Assembly (NCBI GenBank): GCA_913052565.1
Contig: CAJXFH010000001.1
Location: 1 to 64,000 of the forward strand
Source of the DNA: TMED112 sp913052565
GTDB lineage: Bacteria > Pseudomonadota > Gammaproteobacteria > Magnimaribacterales > TMED112
Length of the DNA: 64,000 bases
Direction of reading: 5' to 3'
The notes below the pieces were generated by a model. It was not told where the DNA came from. It saw only the letters and a program-made list of their open reading frames with translations, and searched no databases. The position numbers and the translations under genes are program-made. Positions 25,458-33,935 of this stretch are shown here, one piece after another. Within the stretch, counting starts at the first letter, position 1. Every line of letters begins with the position of its first letter.

Positions 25458-25841
25458 ATGGATATAGCAATTTTAGTTTCAGGAATAGCAGCAGGAGCAA
25501 TACTATTTCATACTTCGATCATAGCTCCGACAGTATTTAAAACTTTAGGTCCGCCTGAAGCAAAAGTTTTTTTGAGAACAGTATTTCCCAAGCTCTTTAA
25601 TATGCTCGTAGCTCTTGGATTAATTATGATGGTGCTTTTCTTTCTTGGAATGGGAAATATCTATGTAGCTCTTATCACAATAATTTTACCTTTTATTTGT
25701 GGAAGTCTTGTCCCAGCAACAAATAAAGCAAGAGATGAAGGAAATACAAAAATGTTTAGAAACTTACATACAGTAAGTGTAGTTTTGACGGTAATTGTCT
25801 TGCTATCCAATCTGACTTGGATAGTGCATGCCTTTATCTAA
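25458..25841 (+). CDS. DUF4149-type membrane protein
   Basis: The 127 aa have four hydrophobic segments (about 3-22, 46-66, 68-86, 105-126) and the DUF4149/TMEM205-like signatures AKVFLRTVFPKLFNM and NKARDEG...FRNLHTVSV. The function of the family is not established. It starts 11 nt after tRNA-Met with only a T-rich stretch between and no Shine-Dalgarno. It ends 6 bp from the convergent small membrane gene. Confidence 0.75.
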   Translation: MDIAILVSGIAAGAILFHTSIIAPTVFKTLGPPEAKVFLRTVFPKLFNMLVALGLIMMVLFFLGMGNIYVALITIILPFICGSLVPATNKARDEGNTKMFRNLHTVSVVLTVIVLLSNLTWIVHAFI

Positions 25842-25847
25842 AGAATA

Positions 25848-26081
25848 CTATCTTTTTAGTATTGCAAAAATAATTGCTACTGATACGAGAGCAATTACTC
25901 CATCTTGACCAATGCTGTTTAAAATATTGGCAAAGTTCTGATATACGGATCCAATAAATGCTGATTCAGGTCCGAATAAGACTCCCAGAAGCAAAGATAC
26001 TGAAACTACCAGAAGAAGAACTTCTGTAAGCTTTTCAAGGAACTCTTTTAGTTTAGAAAAATTAAAATCGAAAAATTTCAT
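25848..26081 (-). CDS. Small two-helix membrane protein, unknown (copy 2)
   Basis: I do not recognise it. The 77 aa have an amphipathic, charged N-terminus (MKFFDFNFSKLKEFLEK) and two membrane helices (about 18-37 and 60-76) joined by a loop with GPESAF.GSV..N. The loop and second helix align with the neighbouring 76 aa protein at 26127 (shared G-acid-x-F-[IV]G-x-V-x-x-N, G.DG, LV...I...L), so the two look like divergent paralogues. The ATG lies just 5 nt after the T-tract of a terminator hairpin and has no Shine-Dalgarno; expression would rely on read-through. Confidence 0.55.
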   Translation of the reverse strand: MKFFDFNFSKLKEFLEKLTEVLLLVVSVSLLLGVLFGPESAFIGSVYQNFANILNSIGQDGVIALVSVAIIFAILKR

Positions 26082-26086
26082 GGTTC

Positions 26087-26116
26087 AAAAAGCATGAGGG
26101 GCTAAACCCCTCATGC
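26087..26116 (-). terminator. Rho-independent terminator between the two small membrane genes
   Basis: A perfect 10 bp inverted repeat GCATGAGGGG/CCCCTCATGC (26092-26101 with 26107-26116) with a 5-nt loop, followed on the minus strand by five T (26087-26091). It lies 10 nt after the stop of the upstream small gene and immediately before the start of the next, so it could act as a terminator/attenuator or a processing and stability hairpin setting their ratio. Confidence 0.85.
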
Positions 26117-26126
26117 AAAATCACAT

Positions 26127-26357
26127 TTATTTAATGTTAAGTACACCCATAATTATGAGCAATACAACTAGACCCGCAAGTCCGCCATCACCCAACATAC
26201 CGACATACATGACGAGGTTATCTATAACATCACCAACAAAAAACATATTATCAGCACCGACAGCTACTGCGCCTACGATACCTAAGCCGATTACGGCTAC
26301 GAGAATGCCTGTAAGTCCATTTATGAAACCTACAACTGCTTTCATTATACTATCCAT
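26127..26357 (-). CDS. Small two-helix membrane protein, unknown (copy 1)
   Basis: I do not recognise it. The 76 aa have two long hydrophobic segments (about 5-36 and 48-74) rich in Gly, Val and Ile, and a connecting loop GADNMFFVGDVIDN. There is no cleavable signal peptide. A GGGGGA ribosome-binding site lies just before the ATG. The presence of its own promoter, a good SD and a strong terminator suggests an abundant, independently expressed product. The partner at 25848 is a probable paralogue. The antisense frame at 26113-26397 is a shadow. Confidence 0.6.
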   Translation of the reverse strand: MDSIMKAVVGFINGLTGILVAVIGLGIVGAVAVGADNMFFVGDVIDNLVMYVGMLGDGGLAGLVVLLIIMGVLNIK

Positions 26358-26383
26358 AATTCCCCCATGTAATAGTTATGGAT

Positions 26384-26411
26384 ATGGTACAAAATAGACC
26401 GTTTTTGACAA
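26384..26411 (-). promoter_or_regulatory. Candidate promoter of the small membrane gene
   Basis: On the minus strand, TTGTCA (26406-26411), a 16 bp spacer and TACCAT (26384-26389). Predicted start near 26377, giving a leader of about 20 nt before the ATG at 26357. Confidence 0.4.
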
Positions 26412-26494
26412 ATTATTTTAAATTAACTGACTAATAGAATTTATGGGTATATGGAACAATATAAATTTGGCTTATGTTGTGTTAGATCCTTTGT

Positions 26495-26516
26495 AAAACA
26501 CTAGATATAGTGTTTT
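26495..26516 (-). terminator. AT-rich hairpin terminator after the FAD oxidoreductase
   Basis: AAAACACTA and TAGTGTTTT form a 9 bp stem with a GATA loop. On the minus strand it lies 12 nt after the stop at 26529 and ends in TTTT. A further TAGTGTT (26524-26530) overlapping the stop codon could pair in place of the distal arm. The rest of the 26358-26528 gap holds only the candidate promoter; I see no gene in it. Confidence 0.5.
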
Positions 26517-26528
26517 CAGACAATAGTG

Positions 26529-27833
26529 TTATTTGAAAAAAACTTTTGGACACAGAATATTATTCGGATCCATTGATTTTTTGAGGGTTTCGAGCAATTT
26601 GTACTTATCTCGATACTCACTGAATTCTGTCCAAATCTCTTTTTTTCTCTGTCCTATACCGTGCTCAGCACTTGGAGAGCCGTTAACTTCTTTTAATAGG
26701 TTATAAACTTGTGAAATCAATTCTTCTTCATTGGTTTTTGAAATGATATTTACATGTATATTTCCATCACCTAAATGACCAAAAGAATGCATAGAATTTG
26801 CATCAATATCTTTCACTCTACTAAGAAATAACTGCAGTTTTTCCATAGGAATAGATAAGTCCATTTTATAAGCATGGTTATCAGCTAAGATAACAGGAAG
26901 GTCCTCTCTTTTAGCCCAAATCTCTTCTGCTTGTTTTGAATTAAGTAAAGAAACGCTTTCATTAATTGTGGCAAGTGACTCAAGCGCTTTATCAAGTTCG
27001 TTTTGCTCATTTGAAACAAGTTCAATAATGACGGAATACTCAGATGTTGGAGTATCTCCTAAAAGAGTTTGGCAGTTTTTGTCCCAATATTCGATGGACG
27101 AGATTAACTTTCTTATTTCAGAAGACAATACATCCTTTCTAAGCTGATCTAGATTATCAGTTTTAATTAGAATATTTTCAGCATAATGCAAGCGCTCCTC
27201 AGTCTTAAGCACTACCTCGAATATTATTCCCAACGACCCTTCTGATCCAAAAAATAATTCCATTAAATTTGGACCTGTTGCATCTTTAGCAATTTCTTTT
27301 TGAAGGCTAAGCACCTCACCATTTGCCAGCATTACTCTCATTTTTGTAACATGATCTTTTGTTGCCCCATAGCGAATAAATTTTGAGCCAGCTGCGTTGG
27401 TTGCAACATTGCCACCTATTGAACTGGAAGAGGACGAAGCTAGAGATATTGGTAGTAATCTATTTTTTTCAGCAACAAAGTTTTTTACTAGGTCTGTGAT
27501 AGCTCCTGCTCCACACTTAACGCATTGTTTCTCTTCAATCCACTCTATCGAATTCATCCTTTCAAGAGAAATAACTATTTCTTTATTAGCAGCTGTTGCG
27601 CCGCCACAAAGCCCAGTTCTACCACCTGATATTACTACTGCCTGTTTGTCTTCATTTGCAATTTTTAAGATTTTTTTTAAATCTGATTCACTCTCAGGAA
27701 AAATTATTGCTGTTGGGTCAGGCGTGATGGCTTTGTACCAATCGCCCCCATACTTCTCAAAATATTCTTTAGTCGTTTTTACCTGAGTTTCTGAAAATGT
27801 ATTCAATAATTTTTGAAGACTATCTGTCATCAT
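26529..27833 (-). CDS. GlcD-like FAD-linked 2-hydroxyacid dehydrogenase
   Basis: Flavoprotein of the vanillyl-alcohol oxidase superfamily. The 434 aa have an N-terminal FAD-binding PP-loop domain (VISGGRTGLCGGA; SSIGGNVATNAAG) and a C-terminal FAD-oxidase domain with GHLGDGNIHVNI and SAEHGIGQRKKEIW, the pattern of D-lactate, glycolate and D-2-hydroxyglutarate dehydrogenases. There is no Fe-S domain fusion. The exact substrate is unresolved. The second Met (27830) is an equally good start; either overlaps gtrA by 11-14 bp. Confidence 0.87.
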   Translation of the reverse strand: MMTDSLQKLLNTFSETQVKTTKEYFEKYGGDWYKAITPDPTAIIFPESESDLKKILKIANEDKQAVVISGGRTGLCGGATAANKEIVISLERMNSIEWIEEKQCVKCGAGAITDLVKNFVAEKNRLLPISLASSSSSSIGGNVATNAAGSKFIRYGATKDHVTKMRVMLANGEVLSLQKEIAKDATGPNLMELFFGSEGSLGIIFEVVLKTEERLHYAENILIKTDNLDQLRKDVLSSEIRKLISSIEYWDKNCQTLLGDTPTSEYSVIIELVSNEQNELDKALESLATINESVSLLNSKQAEEIWAKREDLPVILADNHAYKMDLSIPMEKLQLFLSRVKDIDANSMHSFGHLGDGNIHVNIISKTNEEELISQVYNLLKEVNGSPSAEHGIGQRKKEIWTEFSEYRDKYKLLETLKKSMDPNNILCPKVFFK

Positions 27834-28206
27834 TAAATACTATGAAATTCCTATAGATGAATACAGTAGTGAAACTAAAAAATCCTGCAATTATCTTTTG
27901 GACGAGGATATTGTTTACTTCAATTGCAGCAAGCAAATAAAAAGCTACTGCCGTTATAACTGCACCAATTACACCACCTAAAAAGTAAGCTGAGAACTCT
28001 AGTGCCGGTTTATCTGCAAGCCACCCTCTTCCAAATACAAAGTTTTTTGCCAATACAAAACTTACACAAGTGCCTAAAAGATAGCAAAAGAAAGATGTAT
28101 ATGCTCTATTAATATCAGTGTAATAATCCAATGCTAACAAAACAGCAAAGTCTACTACAAATGCTGTTGCATTAGTTCCTGCATATTTAATAATTTTGAT
28201 AACCAT
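27820..28206 (-). CDS. GtrA-family membrane protein
   Basis: The 128 aa have four membrane helices and the GtrA signature (KYAGTNATAFVVDFAVLLAL near the N-terminus; LGTCVSFVLAKNFVFGRGW in the middle; FFSFTTVFIYRNFIVF at the end). GtrA-like proteins are thought to translocate polyprenyl-linked sugars across the inner membrane. No glycosyltransferase partner is adjacent; the neighbours are an aminotransferase and a flavoprotein. Confidence 0.88.
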   Translation of the reverse strand: MVIKIIKYAGTNATAFVVDFAVLLALDYYTDINRAYTSFFCYLLGTCVSFVLAKNFVFGRGWLADKPALEFSAYFLGGVIGAVITAVAFYLLAAIEVNNILVQKIIAGFFSFTTVFIYRNFIVFNDDR

Positions 28207-28221
28207 TTGCTAAAGTTTCAG

Positions 28222-29445
28222 CTAGGCTGTTATTTTGTTGAAGACTTCTTTAATTCTATCCAGACCCCAATCCAATTCTTCTTTTGTTATTACAAGGGGT
28301 GGTGCGTATCTTATGGTTGTCTCATGTGTTTCTTTACATAAGATCCCATGATCTAGACACATTTTTGATAAGTCTTTGCCAGAAACAATATCCGGATCAA
28401 TTTCTACGCCTAACCAAAGACCTTTTCCTCTTACTTCTTTGATTATCTTTGAATTCATATTCAAAAGAGATTCTTTAAAATACTCACCCATTACTTTACT
28501 ATTTTCAATCAGACCGTCTTCTTCAAGCAATTCTAGCGATCTTTTCGCAATTGCTGCTGCTAGTGGATTGCCTCCGAATGTGGAACCATGTGAGCCAGGA
28601 TTCATCCAATGTAAAACTTCTTCTGATGACAAAAAGCATGATACAGGCATGAAGCCTCCACCTAAAGCTTTGCCAAGTATCAGACCATCTGGTTGTATGC
28701 CAGTATGTTGATAAGCAAACAATTTTCCTGTCCTTCCAAGTCCAGATTGAATTTCATCAAGAATCATAAGTACGTTATGTTTAGAGCAAATTTCTCTAAC
28801 TTCAGGTAAATAATTTTCAGGTGGCACAACGATTCCTGCCTCACCTTGAATTGGCTCTATTAGAACTGCGGCTGTGTTTTCATTGATTGCTTCTTCAATG
28901 GCAGCTGAGCAGCCATATTTTACCGTGACAAACCCTGGGGTATGAGGCCCAAAATCATGTCTTGAATTTTCATCGCTTGAAAAACTTATAATTGTCGTGG
29001 TTCTTCCGTGGAAATTGCCAGCTGCTACAATTATTTCAGCTTTTCCAGATTTAACTTTTTTAGTTCTGTAAGCCCATCTTCGAGAAGATTTTATAGCTGT
29101 TTCGACAGCCTCAGCTCCTGAATTCATTGGCAAACACATCTCAAAACCACTCATTTTTGTAATTGTTTCAAGATATGGGCCTAGAGTGTCTGTATAGAAA
29201 GCCCTGGATGTCAAAGATAATCTGCTCGATTGTTCATGAAAAACTCTCAAGAGTTCTGGATGTGCATGACCATGACTCACAGCAGAATATCCTGACATCA
29301 TATCAAGATATTTTTTTTCATTTACATCCCAAGCCCAGACCCCTTTAGCTTTTGATAAAACAACTGGCAAAGGTTTATAATTATCAGGACCAAAAATTGA
29401 CTCTTTTTGAATGAGATTATTTTGAATATTATCAATCACTGACAA
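28222..29445 (-). CDS. rocD: Ornithine aminotransferase
   Basis: PLP class-III aminotransferase converting ornithine plus 2-oxoglutarate to glutamate-5-semialdehyde and glutamate. The 407 aa have MNSGAEAVETAIK, NFHGRTTT, the cofactor Asp in LMILDEIQSGLGRTGK, PLP Lys259 (ILGKALGGG) and STFGGNPLA. The N-terminal GPDNYKPLPVVLSKAKGVWAWD and Tyr (AFYTDTLGPYL) fit ornithine rather than acetylornithine enzymes. It is divergent, by 37 bp, from a CtlX-like hydrolase that could supply ornithine. Confidence 0.9.
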   Translation of the reverse strand: MSVIDNIQNNLIQKESIFGPDNYKPLPVVLSKAKGVWAWDVNEKKYLDMMSGYSAVSHGHAHPELLRVFHEQSSRLSLTSRAFYTDTLGPYLETITKMSGFEMCLPMNSGAEAVETAIKSSRRWAYRTKKVKSGKAEIIVAAGNFHGRTTTIISFSSDENSRHDFGPHTPGFVTVKYGCSAAIEEAINENTAAVLIEPIQGEAGIVVPPENYLPEVREICSKHNVLMILDEIQSGLGRTGKLFAYQHTGIQPDGLILGKALGGGFMPVSCFLSSEEVLHWMNPGSHGSTFGGNPLAAAIAKRSLELLEEDGLIENSKVMGEYFKESLLNMNSKIIKEVRGKGLWLGVEIDPDIVSGKDLSKMCLDHGILCKETHETTIRYAPPLVITKEELDWGLDRIKEVFNKITA

Positions 29446-29482
29446 TATTCTAATGGTAAATATTTTGTACTGCTAGTTAAAT

Positions 29483-30382
29483 ATGAAAGATCTTCAATCA
29501 ACCAATAGACTATTTATGGTAGAGCCAAAAGTGTTCTACATGAATCCTGAAACATCCTCCAGCAATCACTATCAAAAAGATGATAATTCAATGACGGAAG
29601 ATGAAATTTTGAATGCTGCTATAGAAGAGTTTGTCAGGTTTAGGGACAATTTAGTAGAAAGTGGAATTGAAGTTATTACTTTCAAGGGGTCTGATGAGTG
29701 TCCTGATCATATTTTTCCAAATTGGTTTACGACCTTTTCAGATAGCACATATCAAATTTTTCCTATGCTTGCTGAAAATAGAAGGAAGGAAAAAACAAAA
29801 GCAATGAAAGATTTTCTAAACAAAAGTTATAAATTAAAAGCAGATCTGTCTTTCATGGAGAAAGATAATCTATTTCTTGAATCAACAAGTAGTATGGTTT
29901 TTGACAGAATAAATAGAATCGTCTACTTAACACTATCCCCTAGAGCAAATCAGGAGTTGGCAGAGAAATGGTGTGCTGAAAATAATTATCAATTAGTTAT
30001 GTTCGAAACAGAGAGCCATACTGGTTCGCCTATTTATCACACAGACGTGCTTATGTATGTGGGAACCACTATGATTGGAATTTGTTATGAAGTAATTAAA
30101 CCTGAATATAGAGATAAGGTTATTGAGATGACAAATAAATATCATGAAGTATTAGAGATTAAACAGGATCAACTATTGGACTTTTGTGGGAATTGTCTTG
30201 AGGTACCCAATATGGATAGAAAGTTACAACTTGTTATGTCATCAAGAGCTTTCAATGCATATACAGAAGAACAGATGCAGTTTTTGAATAAGCATTTTGA
30301 CAAAATAGTTCATCAAGACATACCCACCATAGAGAAGTATGGTGGAGGTTCTGCTAGATGTATGATTGCTGAATTATTCTGA
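29483..30382 (+). CDS. ctlX: CtlX-like citrulline hydrolase / amidinotransferase-family protein
   Basis: The 299 aa belong to the guanidino-group modifying (arginine deiminase/amidinotransferase) superfamily. Candidate catalytic residues are Cys293 in GGGSARCMIAE near the C-terminus, His186 in SPIYHTDVLM, and acids in FLESTSSMVFD. The overall pattern, including PNWFTTF near residue 80, matches CtlX proteins, which hydrolyse citrulline to ornithine. Its divergent neighbour is ornithine aminotransferase, so a citrulline/arginine to ornithine to glutamate route is plausible. The 3' end overlaps pnp by 9 bp. Confidence 0.8.
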   Translation: MKDLQSTNRLFMVEPKVFYMNPETSSSNHYQKDDNSMTEDEILNAAIEEFVRFRDNLVESGIEVITFKGSDECPDHIFPNWFTTFSDSTYQIFPMLAENRRKEKTKAMKDFLNKSYKLKADLSFMEKDNLFLESTSSMVFDRINRIVYLTLSPRANQELAEKWCAENNYQLVMFETESHTGSPIYHTDVLMYVGTTMIGICYEVIKPEYRDKVIEMTNKYHEVLEIKQDQLLDFCGNCLEVPNMDRKLQLVMSSRAFNAYTEEQMQFLNKHFDKIVHQDIPTIEKYGGGSARCMIAELF

Positions 30383-32440
30383 GTCAGAGAATTCCAGTTT
30401 TACTTTACCGTCTCTTCTTATTTCAGTAACTTTTACTCTAACCTTGTCGCCTTCATTAACTATGTCTGTGAGCTGGTCAAAATCTTCTTTAAATTGAGAA
30501 ATATGCAGCAGACCGTCCTTTCCAGGCATAAAAGTTACAAAAGCCCCAAATTCCATGATTTTTGCAACCACTGCGTCATAGTCTTTGCCAACTTCTGGCT
30601 CAGCACATAATAACTCAATTTTTTCTTTTGCAGCTTCAGCAACTTCTTTATTTTCACCAAAGACGTTAACTTCACCTGAATCTTGAAGTTCGATTGTTAC
30701 ACCAAATTCTTCTTGCAAGCCCTTAATGGTTGAGCCGCCTTTTCCAATGACAACTTTAACTTTATCTTTATGTACTTTGAACTTACAGAAGTAAGGCGCC
30801 AAGCTAGTTAATTCATTCGGTGATGAAAGTGCTTTATCCATTTCACCTAGAATGTGCATTCTCGCATCTTTAGCCTGTGTAAGAGCTTTTTCAAGAATCT
30901 CTTCATTGATTCCTTCTATCTTGATGTCCATTTGCAGGCCAGAGACTCCGTTTTTTGTTCCAGCAACTTTGAAATCCATATCACCCAAATGATCTTCATC
31001 TCCAAGAATATCTGTCAAAACTTCATATCTTTCATCGTCTTTAACTAAACCCATTGCAACACCAGCAATATTTTCTTTAATTGGTATTCCTGCCGCCATC
31101 ATTGCTAGACTGCCGCCACAAACAGATGCCATTGAGCTTGAACCATTCGATTCTGTAATTTCACTCACAACCCTAATGGCATAAGGAAATTCTTCTAAAC
31201 TTGGAACTGCAAATTGCAGCGATCTTTTGGCTAATGCTCCATGACCAATTTCTCTTCTTTTTGGCCCCATTGGAAAACCCAATTCACCAACACTATAGCT
31301 TGGAAAATTATAATGAAGCATAAAATTATCTTTCACTTCACCAGCTAAAGCATCAATAGTTTGAACATCTCTTCCAGAGCCAAGAGTGGCTGTCACTATT
31401 GCTTGTGTCTCACCTCTTGTAAAAAGTGCTGAACCATGTACTGATGGTAAAAAATTTGTTTCAATGCTGATATCTCTTACTTCAGTAAGACTTCTTCCAT
31501 CAATTCTTTTTTGATCAGCTAAGATATTTTCTCTAACAATGTGCTTTTCAACTTCCTTGAATTGTTTCAAATAGCTATTATGTTGATCTTCTTCGAGACC
31601 ATCTAGCAGTTGTTCTCTGACCACATTAATCTTTTCACCTCTTTCTTTTTTATCAATTGTTGTAAATGCATCACTTAAAGCTGTTGTATATTTTTCGCTT
31701 ACCTCTGCATAAATTTTCTCTTCTTCTTCCTTATGTGGATTTATGTGCTCAGATCTCTCTGGAAGAACTTCTTTTGCAAACTCGTCAATTAATTTAATTA
31801 CGGGCTTCATCTCTTGGTGTCCATAAAGAATCGCACCTATCATTAAATCTTCACTTAATTCGTTTGCATCAGACTCGACCATTAAGACAGCACTTTCAGA
31901 ACCTGCTACAACCATATCTAAATCTGAATTTTCAAGTTGCGCAAAAGATGGGTTTAAAACATATTCATCTTCAACAAATCCAACTCTAGCTGCAGCCATA
32001 GGACCTTTAAATGGTACATCTGCAATTGACATAGCAGCTGATGCAGCCATCAATGCTACAACATCTGGTGGATTATCTTTATCCAAGGACAATAACATGC
32101 AGTTTACTTGCACTTCATCTTTATAAAAATCTGGAAAAAGAGGTCTCAAAGGTCGATCAATTAACCTTGAAGTCAATGTTTCTACCTCTGTTGGCTTTCC
32201 TTCTCTTTTGAAATATCCTCCAGGAATTTTTCCAGCAGAATAAGTCTTTTCCATGTAATGAACACTTAATGGGAAGAAATCTCTCCCTTCAGCACTTGGT
32301 TTGGTTACAACTGCACACATCACCATTGTTCCACCCATGGAAGCAATTACAGATGCGGTTGCTTGTCTTGCGATTTTTCCTGTTTCTAAAACAAGAGTTT
32401 TTGATCCCATTGGGATCTCTTTTCTTATAACTTTATTCAT
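30374..32440 (-). CDS. pnp: Polyribonucleotide nucleotidyltransferase
   Basis: Phosphorolytic 3'-5' exoribonuclease of the RNA degradosome. The 688 aa contain two RNase PH-like domains, a KH domain (KVVIGKGGSTIKGLQEEFG) and an S1 domain (GKDYDAVVAKIMEFGAFVTF; LLHISQF). The C-terminus stops right after S1, lacking the RNase E-binding tail of E. coli (711 aa). It is last in the nusA-infB operon, 3 bp after rpsO. Confidence 0.98.
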   Translation of the reverse strand: MNKVIRKEIPMGSKTLVLETGKIARQATASVIASMGGTMVMCAVVTKPSAEGRDFFPLSVHYMEKTYSAGKIPGGYFKREGKPTEVETLTSRLIDRPLRPLFPDFYKDEVQVNCMLLSLDKDNPPDVVALMAASAAMSIADVPFKGPMAAARVGFVEDEYVLNPSFAQLENSDLDMVVAGSESAVLMVESDANELSEDLMIGAILYGHQEMKPVIKLIDEFAKEVLPERSEHINPHKEEEEKIYAEVSEKYTTALSDAFTTIDKKERGEKINVVREQLLDGLEEDQHNSYLKQFKEVEKHIVRENILADQKRIDGRSLTEVRDISIETNFLPSVHGSALFTRGETQAIVTATLGSGRDVQTIDALAGEVKDNFMLHYNFPSYSVGELGFPMGPKRREIGHGALAKRSLQFAVPSLEEFPYAIRVVSEITESNGSSSMASVCGGSLAMMAAGIPIKENIAGVAMGLVKDDERYEVLTDILGDEDHLGDMDFKVAGTKNGVSGLQMDIKIEGINEEILEKALTQAKDARMHILGEMDKALSSPNELTSLAPYFCKFKVHKDKVKVVIGKGGSTIKGLQEEFGVTIELQDSGEVNVFGENKEVAEAAKEKIELLCAEPEVGKDYDAVVAKIMEFGAFVTFMPGKDGLLHISQFKEDFDQLTDIVNEGDKVRVKVTEIRRDGKVKLEFSDSE

Positions 32441-32443
32441 AAT

Positions 32444-32713
32444 TTAGTCTCTAATATTTAATTCTTTAACGAGCTTTTGGTAGGCAGATGAATCTGACCT
32501 TTTAAGATAATTTAAAAGTTTCTTTCTATCACTGACTATCTGTAATAATCCAGTTCTAGAGTGATTGTCTTTTTTATGTTCTTTAAAGTGACTTTGCAAT
32601 TCTTCAATTCTTTTTGTCAACAACGCAATCTGAACAGAAGTAGACCCAGTGTCTGTTTCTGTTTTTCCAAATTTTTTAATAACTGCTTGAGTTTCTTCTT
32701 TACTTAAGCTCAT
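32444..32713 (-). CDS. rpsO: Ribosomal protein uS15
   Basis: Primary 16S rRNA-binding protein of the small-subunit platform. The 89 aa are full length, with TDTGSTSVQIALLTKRI, LQSHFKEHKKDNHSRTGL and LLNYLKRSD. It lies between truB (3 bp) and pnp (3 bp), too tight for the separate rpsO terminator/promoter and leader operator seen in E. coli. Confidence 0.98.
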   Translation of the reverse strand: MSLSKEETQAVIKKFGKTETDTGSTSVQIALLTKRIEELQSHFKEHKKDNHSRTGLLQIVSDRKKLLNYLKRSDSSAYQKLVKELNIRD

Positions 32714-32716
32714 TTC

Positions 32717-33595
32717 TTAATTTTCTCCTTTCACTAAAACTTTAATAGGCTGAATGTTTAAGTTTTTGTCAACTTCACCCATCCCTAACAAATCTTCATT
32801 GTTAAAAATAAAATGTTTTCCAGTTTTTTTTATTTCCCTCGCCATTACCTGGCATCCGTTTTGAAAATTTTTTACCTCAGAAGACCTTATTTCTACCTTA
32901 GGGATATCTATCAAAATTTCTTCAATCCGCCTAACATACTGCATTTTTTTATCTTTGTCCAAGTTTTTTAGGTTAGATAGTGTAATGGTTTGATCTAAAT
33001 CTAGGTGCCCAAATTTAGTTCTTACTAAACCGCTCATACAAACTGATTGATTAATCTTTTTTCCAATATCAACTCCGAGTGTTCTAATGTATGTTCCTTT
33101 ACTGCAAAACACTTTGATTCTGAATCTAGGAAATTCATACTCTAATAGTTCAATATTAAAAATCTCTATTTCGTGAGGAGCCCTTTCAAAATCTATGCCT
33201 TTTCTTGCCAATCTATGCATAGGTTTTCCTTTAATTTTTTTTGCGGAATAAATGGGAGGTATTTGCAGTGACTTACCATAAAATTCATCAATAGCCTTCT
33301 TAAGCTCATCTTGAGTGGGTTCTGAAGAATTCAATTCATAACTAAGGTATCCTGTAATATCTTCAGTGTTCGAACTTAATCCAATTATAAAATCCGCTAT
33401 GTATTCCTTGGACTCAGTATTGAAATATTGAATAAACTTTGTTGATTGATTGAAAAATATTGGAAGCAAACCTGTTGCAAGAGGATCTAATGTGCCTGCA
33501 TGCCCAGCTTTTTTAAAGTTGAGAATTTTCTGAGCTTGTTTAATTGAAGAAAAGGAAGTCTCGCCTTTATCTTTATTGAGCAAAAGTATTGTCAT
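32717..33595 (-). CDS. truB: tRNA pseudouridine-55 synthase
   Basis: Makes the T-loop pseudouridine at position 55 in tRNAs. The 292 aa have the catalytic Asp in GHAGTLDPLATGLL (about residue 40), the KGTYIRTLGVDIG motif, and a short PUA-like C-terminal region. Its ATG overlaps the rbfA stop by one base. Confidence 0.97.
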   Translation of the reverse strand: MTILLLNKDKGETSFSSIKQAQKILNFKKAGHAGTLDPLATGLLPIFFNQSTKFIQYFNTESKEYIADFIIGLSSNTEDITGYLSYELNSSEPTQDELKKAIDEFYGKSLQIPPIYSAKKIKGKPMHRLARKGIDFERAPHEIEIFNIELLEYEFPRFRIKVFCSKGTYIRTLGVDIGKKINQSVCMSGLVRTKFGHLDLDQTITLSNLKNLDKDKKMQYVRRIEEILIDIPKVEIRSSEVKNFQNGCQVMAREIKKTGKHFIFNNEDLLGMGEVDKNLNIQPIKVLVKGEN

Positions 33596-33930
33596 TATAG
33601 TTTATCTATAAGATCATCAATTTTTCTGACGGCATCAATATGCTCATCATAGAAAAACTTTAATTCAGGAACTTTTTTTAGGGGCAAATTCTTGGATAAG
33701 TCTTTTCTAATTTTCCAAGAATTCTCGTTTAAGAATACTTGCAAGTCCTTATTGCTCAAATCTGAATTAATTGTCGAAAAAAAAACTTTTGCGCTTGATA
33801 GATCCCTTGCTGTCTCTACATGGTTTATGCTTATGAAACCACACATCTCCCTTAAATCGCTGTTCTGAATACTTGATGCAATTTCTTTCTTAAGGTTATC
33901 ATTTACCCTAATTATCCTATCTTTTTCCAT
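33595..33930 (-). CDS. rbfA: 30S ribosome-binding factor A
   Basis: Assembly factor for late 16S maturation and cold adaptation. The 111 aa form a type-II KH fold; RVNDNLKKEIASSIQN at the start and VPELKFFYDEHIDAVRKIDDLI at the end are typical. It lies 5 bp after infB. Confidence 0.95.
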   Translation of the reverse strand: MEKDRIIRVNDNLKKEIASSIQNSDLREMCGFISINHVETARDLSSAKVFFSTINSDLSNKDLQVFLNENSWKIRKDLSKNLPLKKVPELKFFYDEHIDAVRKIDDLIDKL

Positions 33931-33935
33931 CTTTT

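Noticed and set aside
26113..26397. 94 aa plus-strand frame rich in Pro, Thr and Ser
   Set aside because: It is the exact antisense of the small membrane gene and its upstream region; the composition is that of a shadow frame of Gly/Val/Ile codons.
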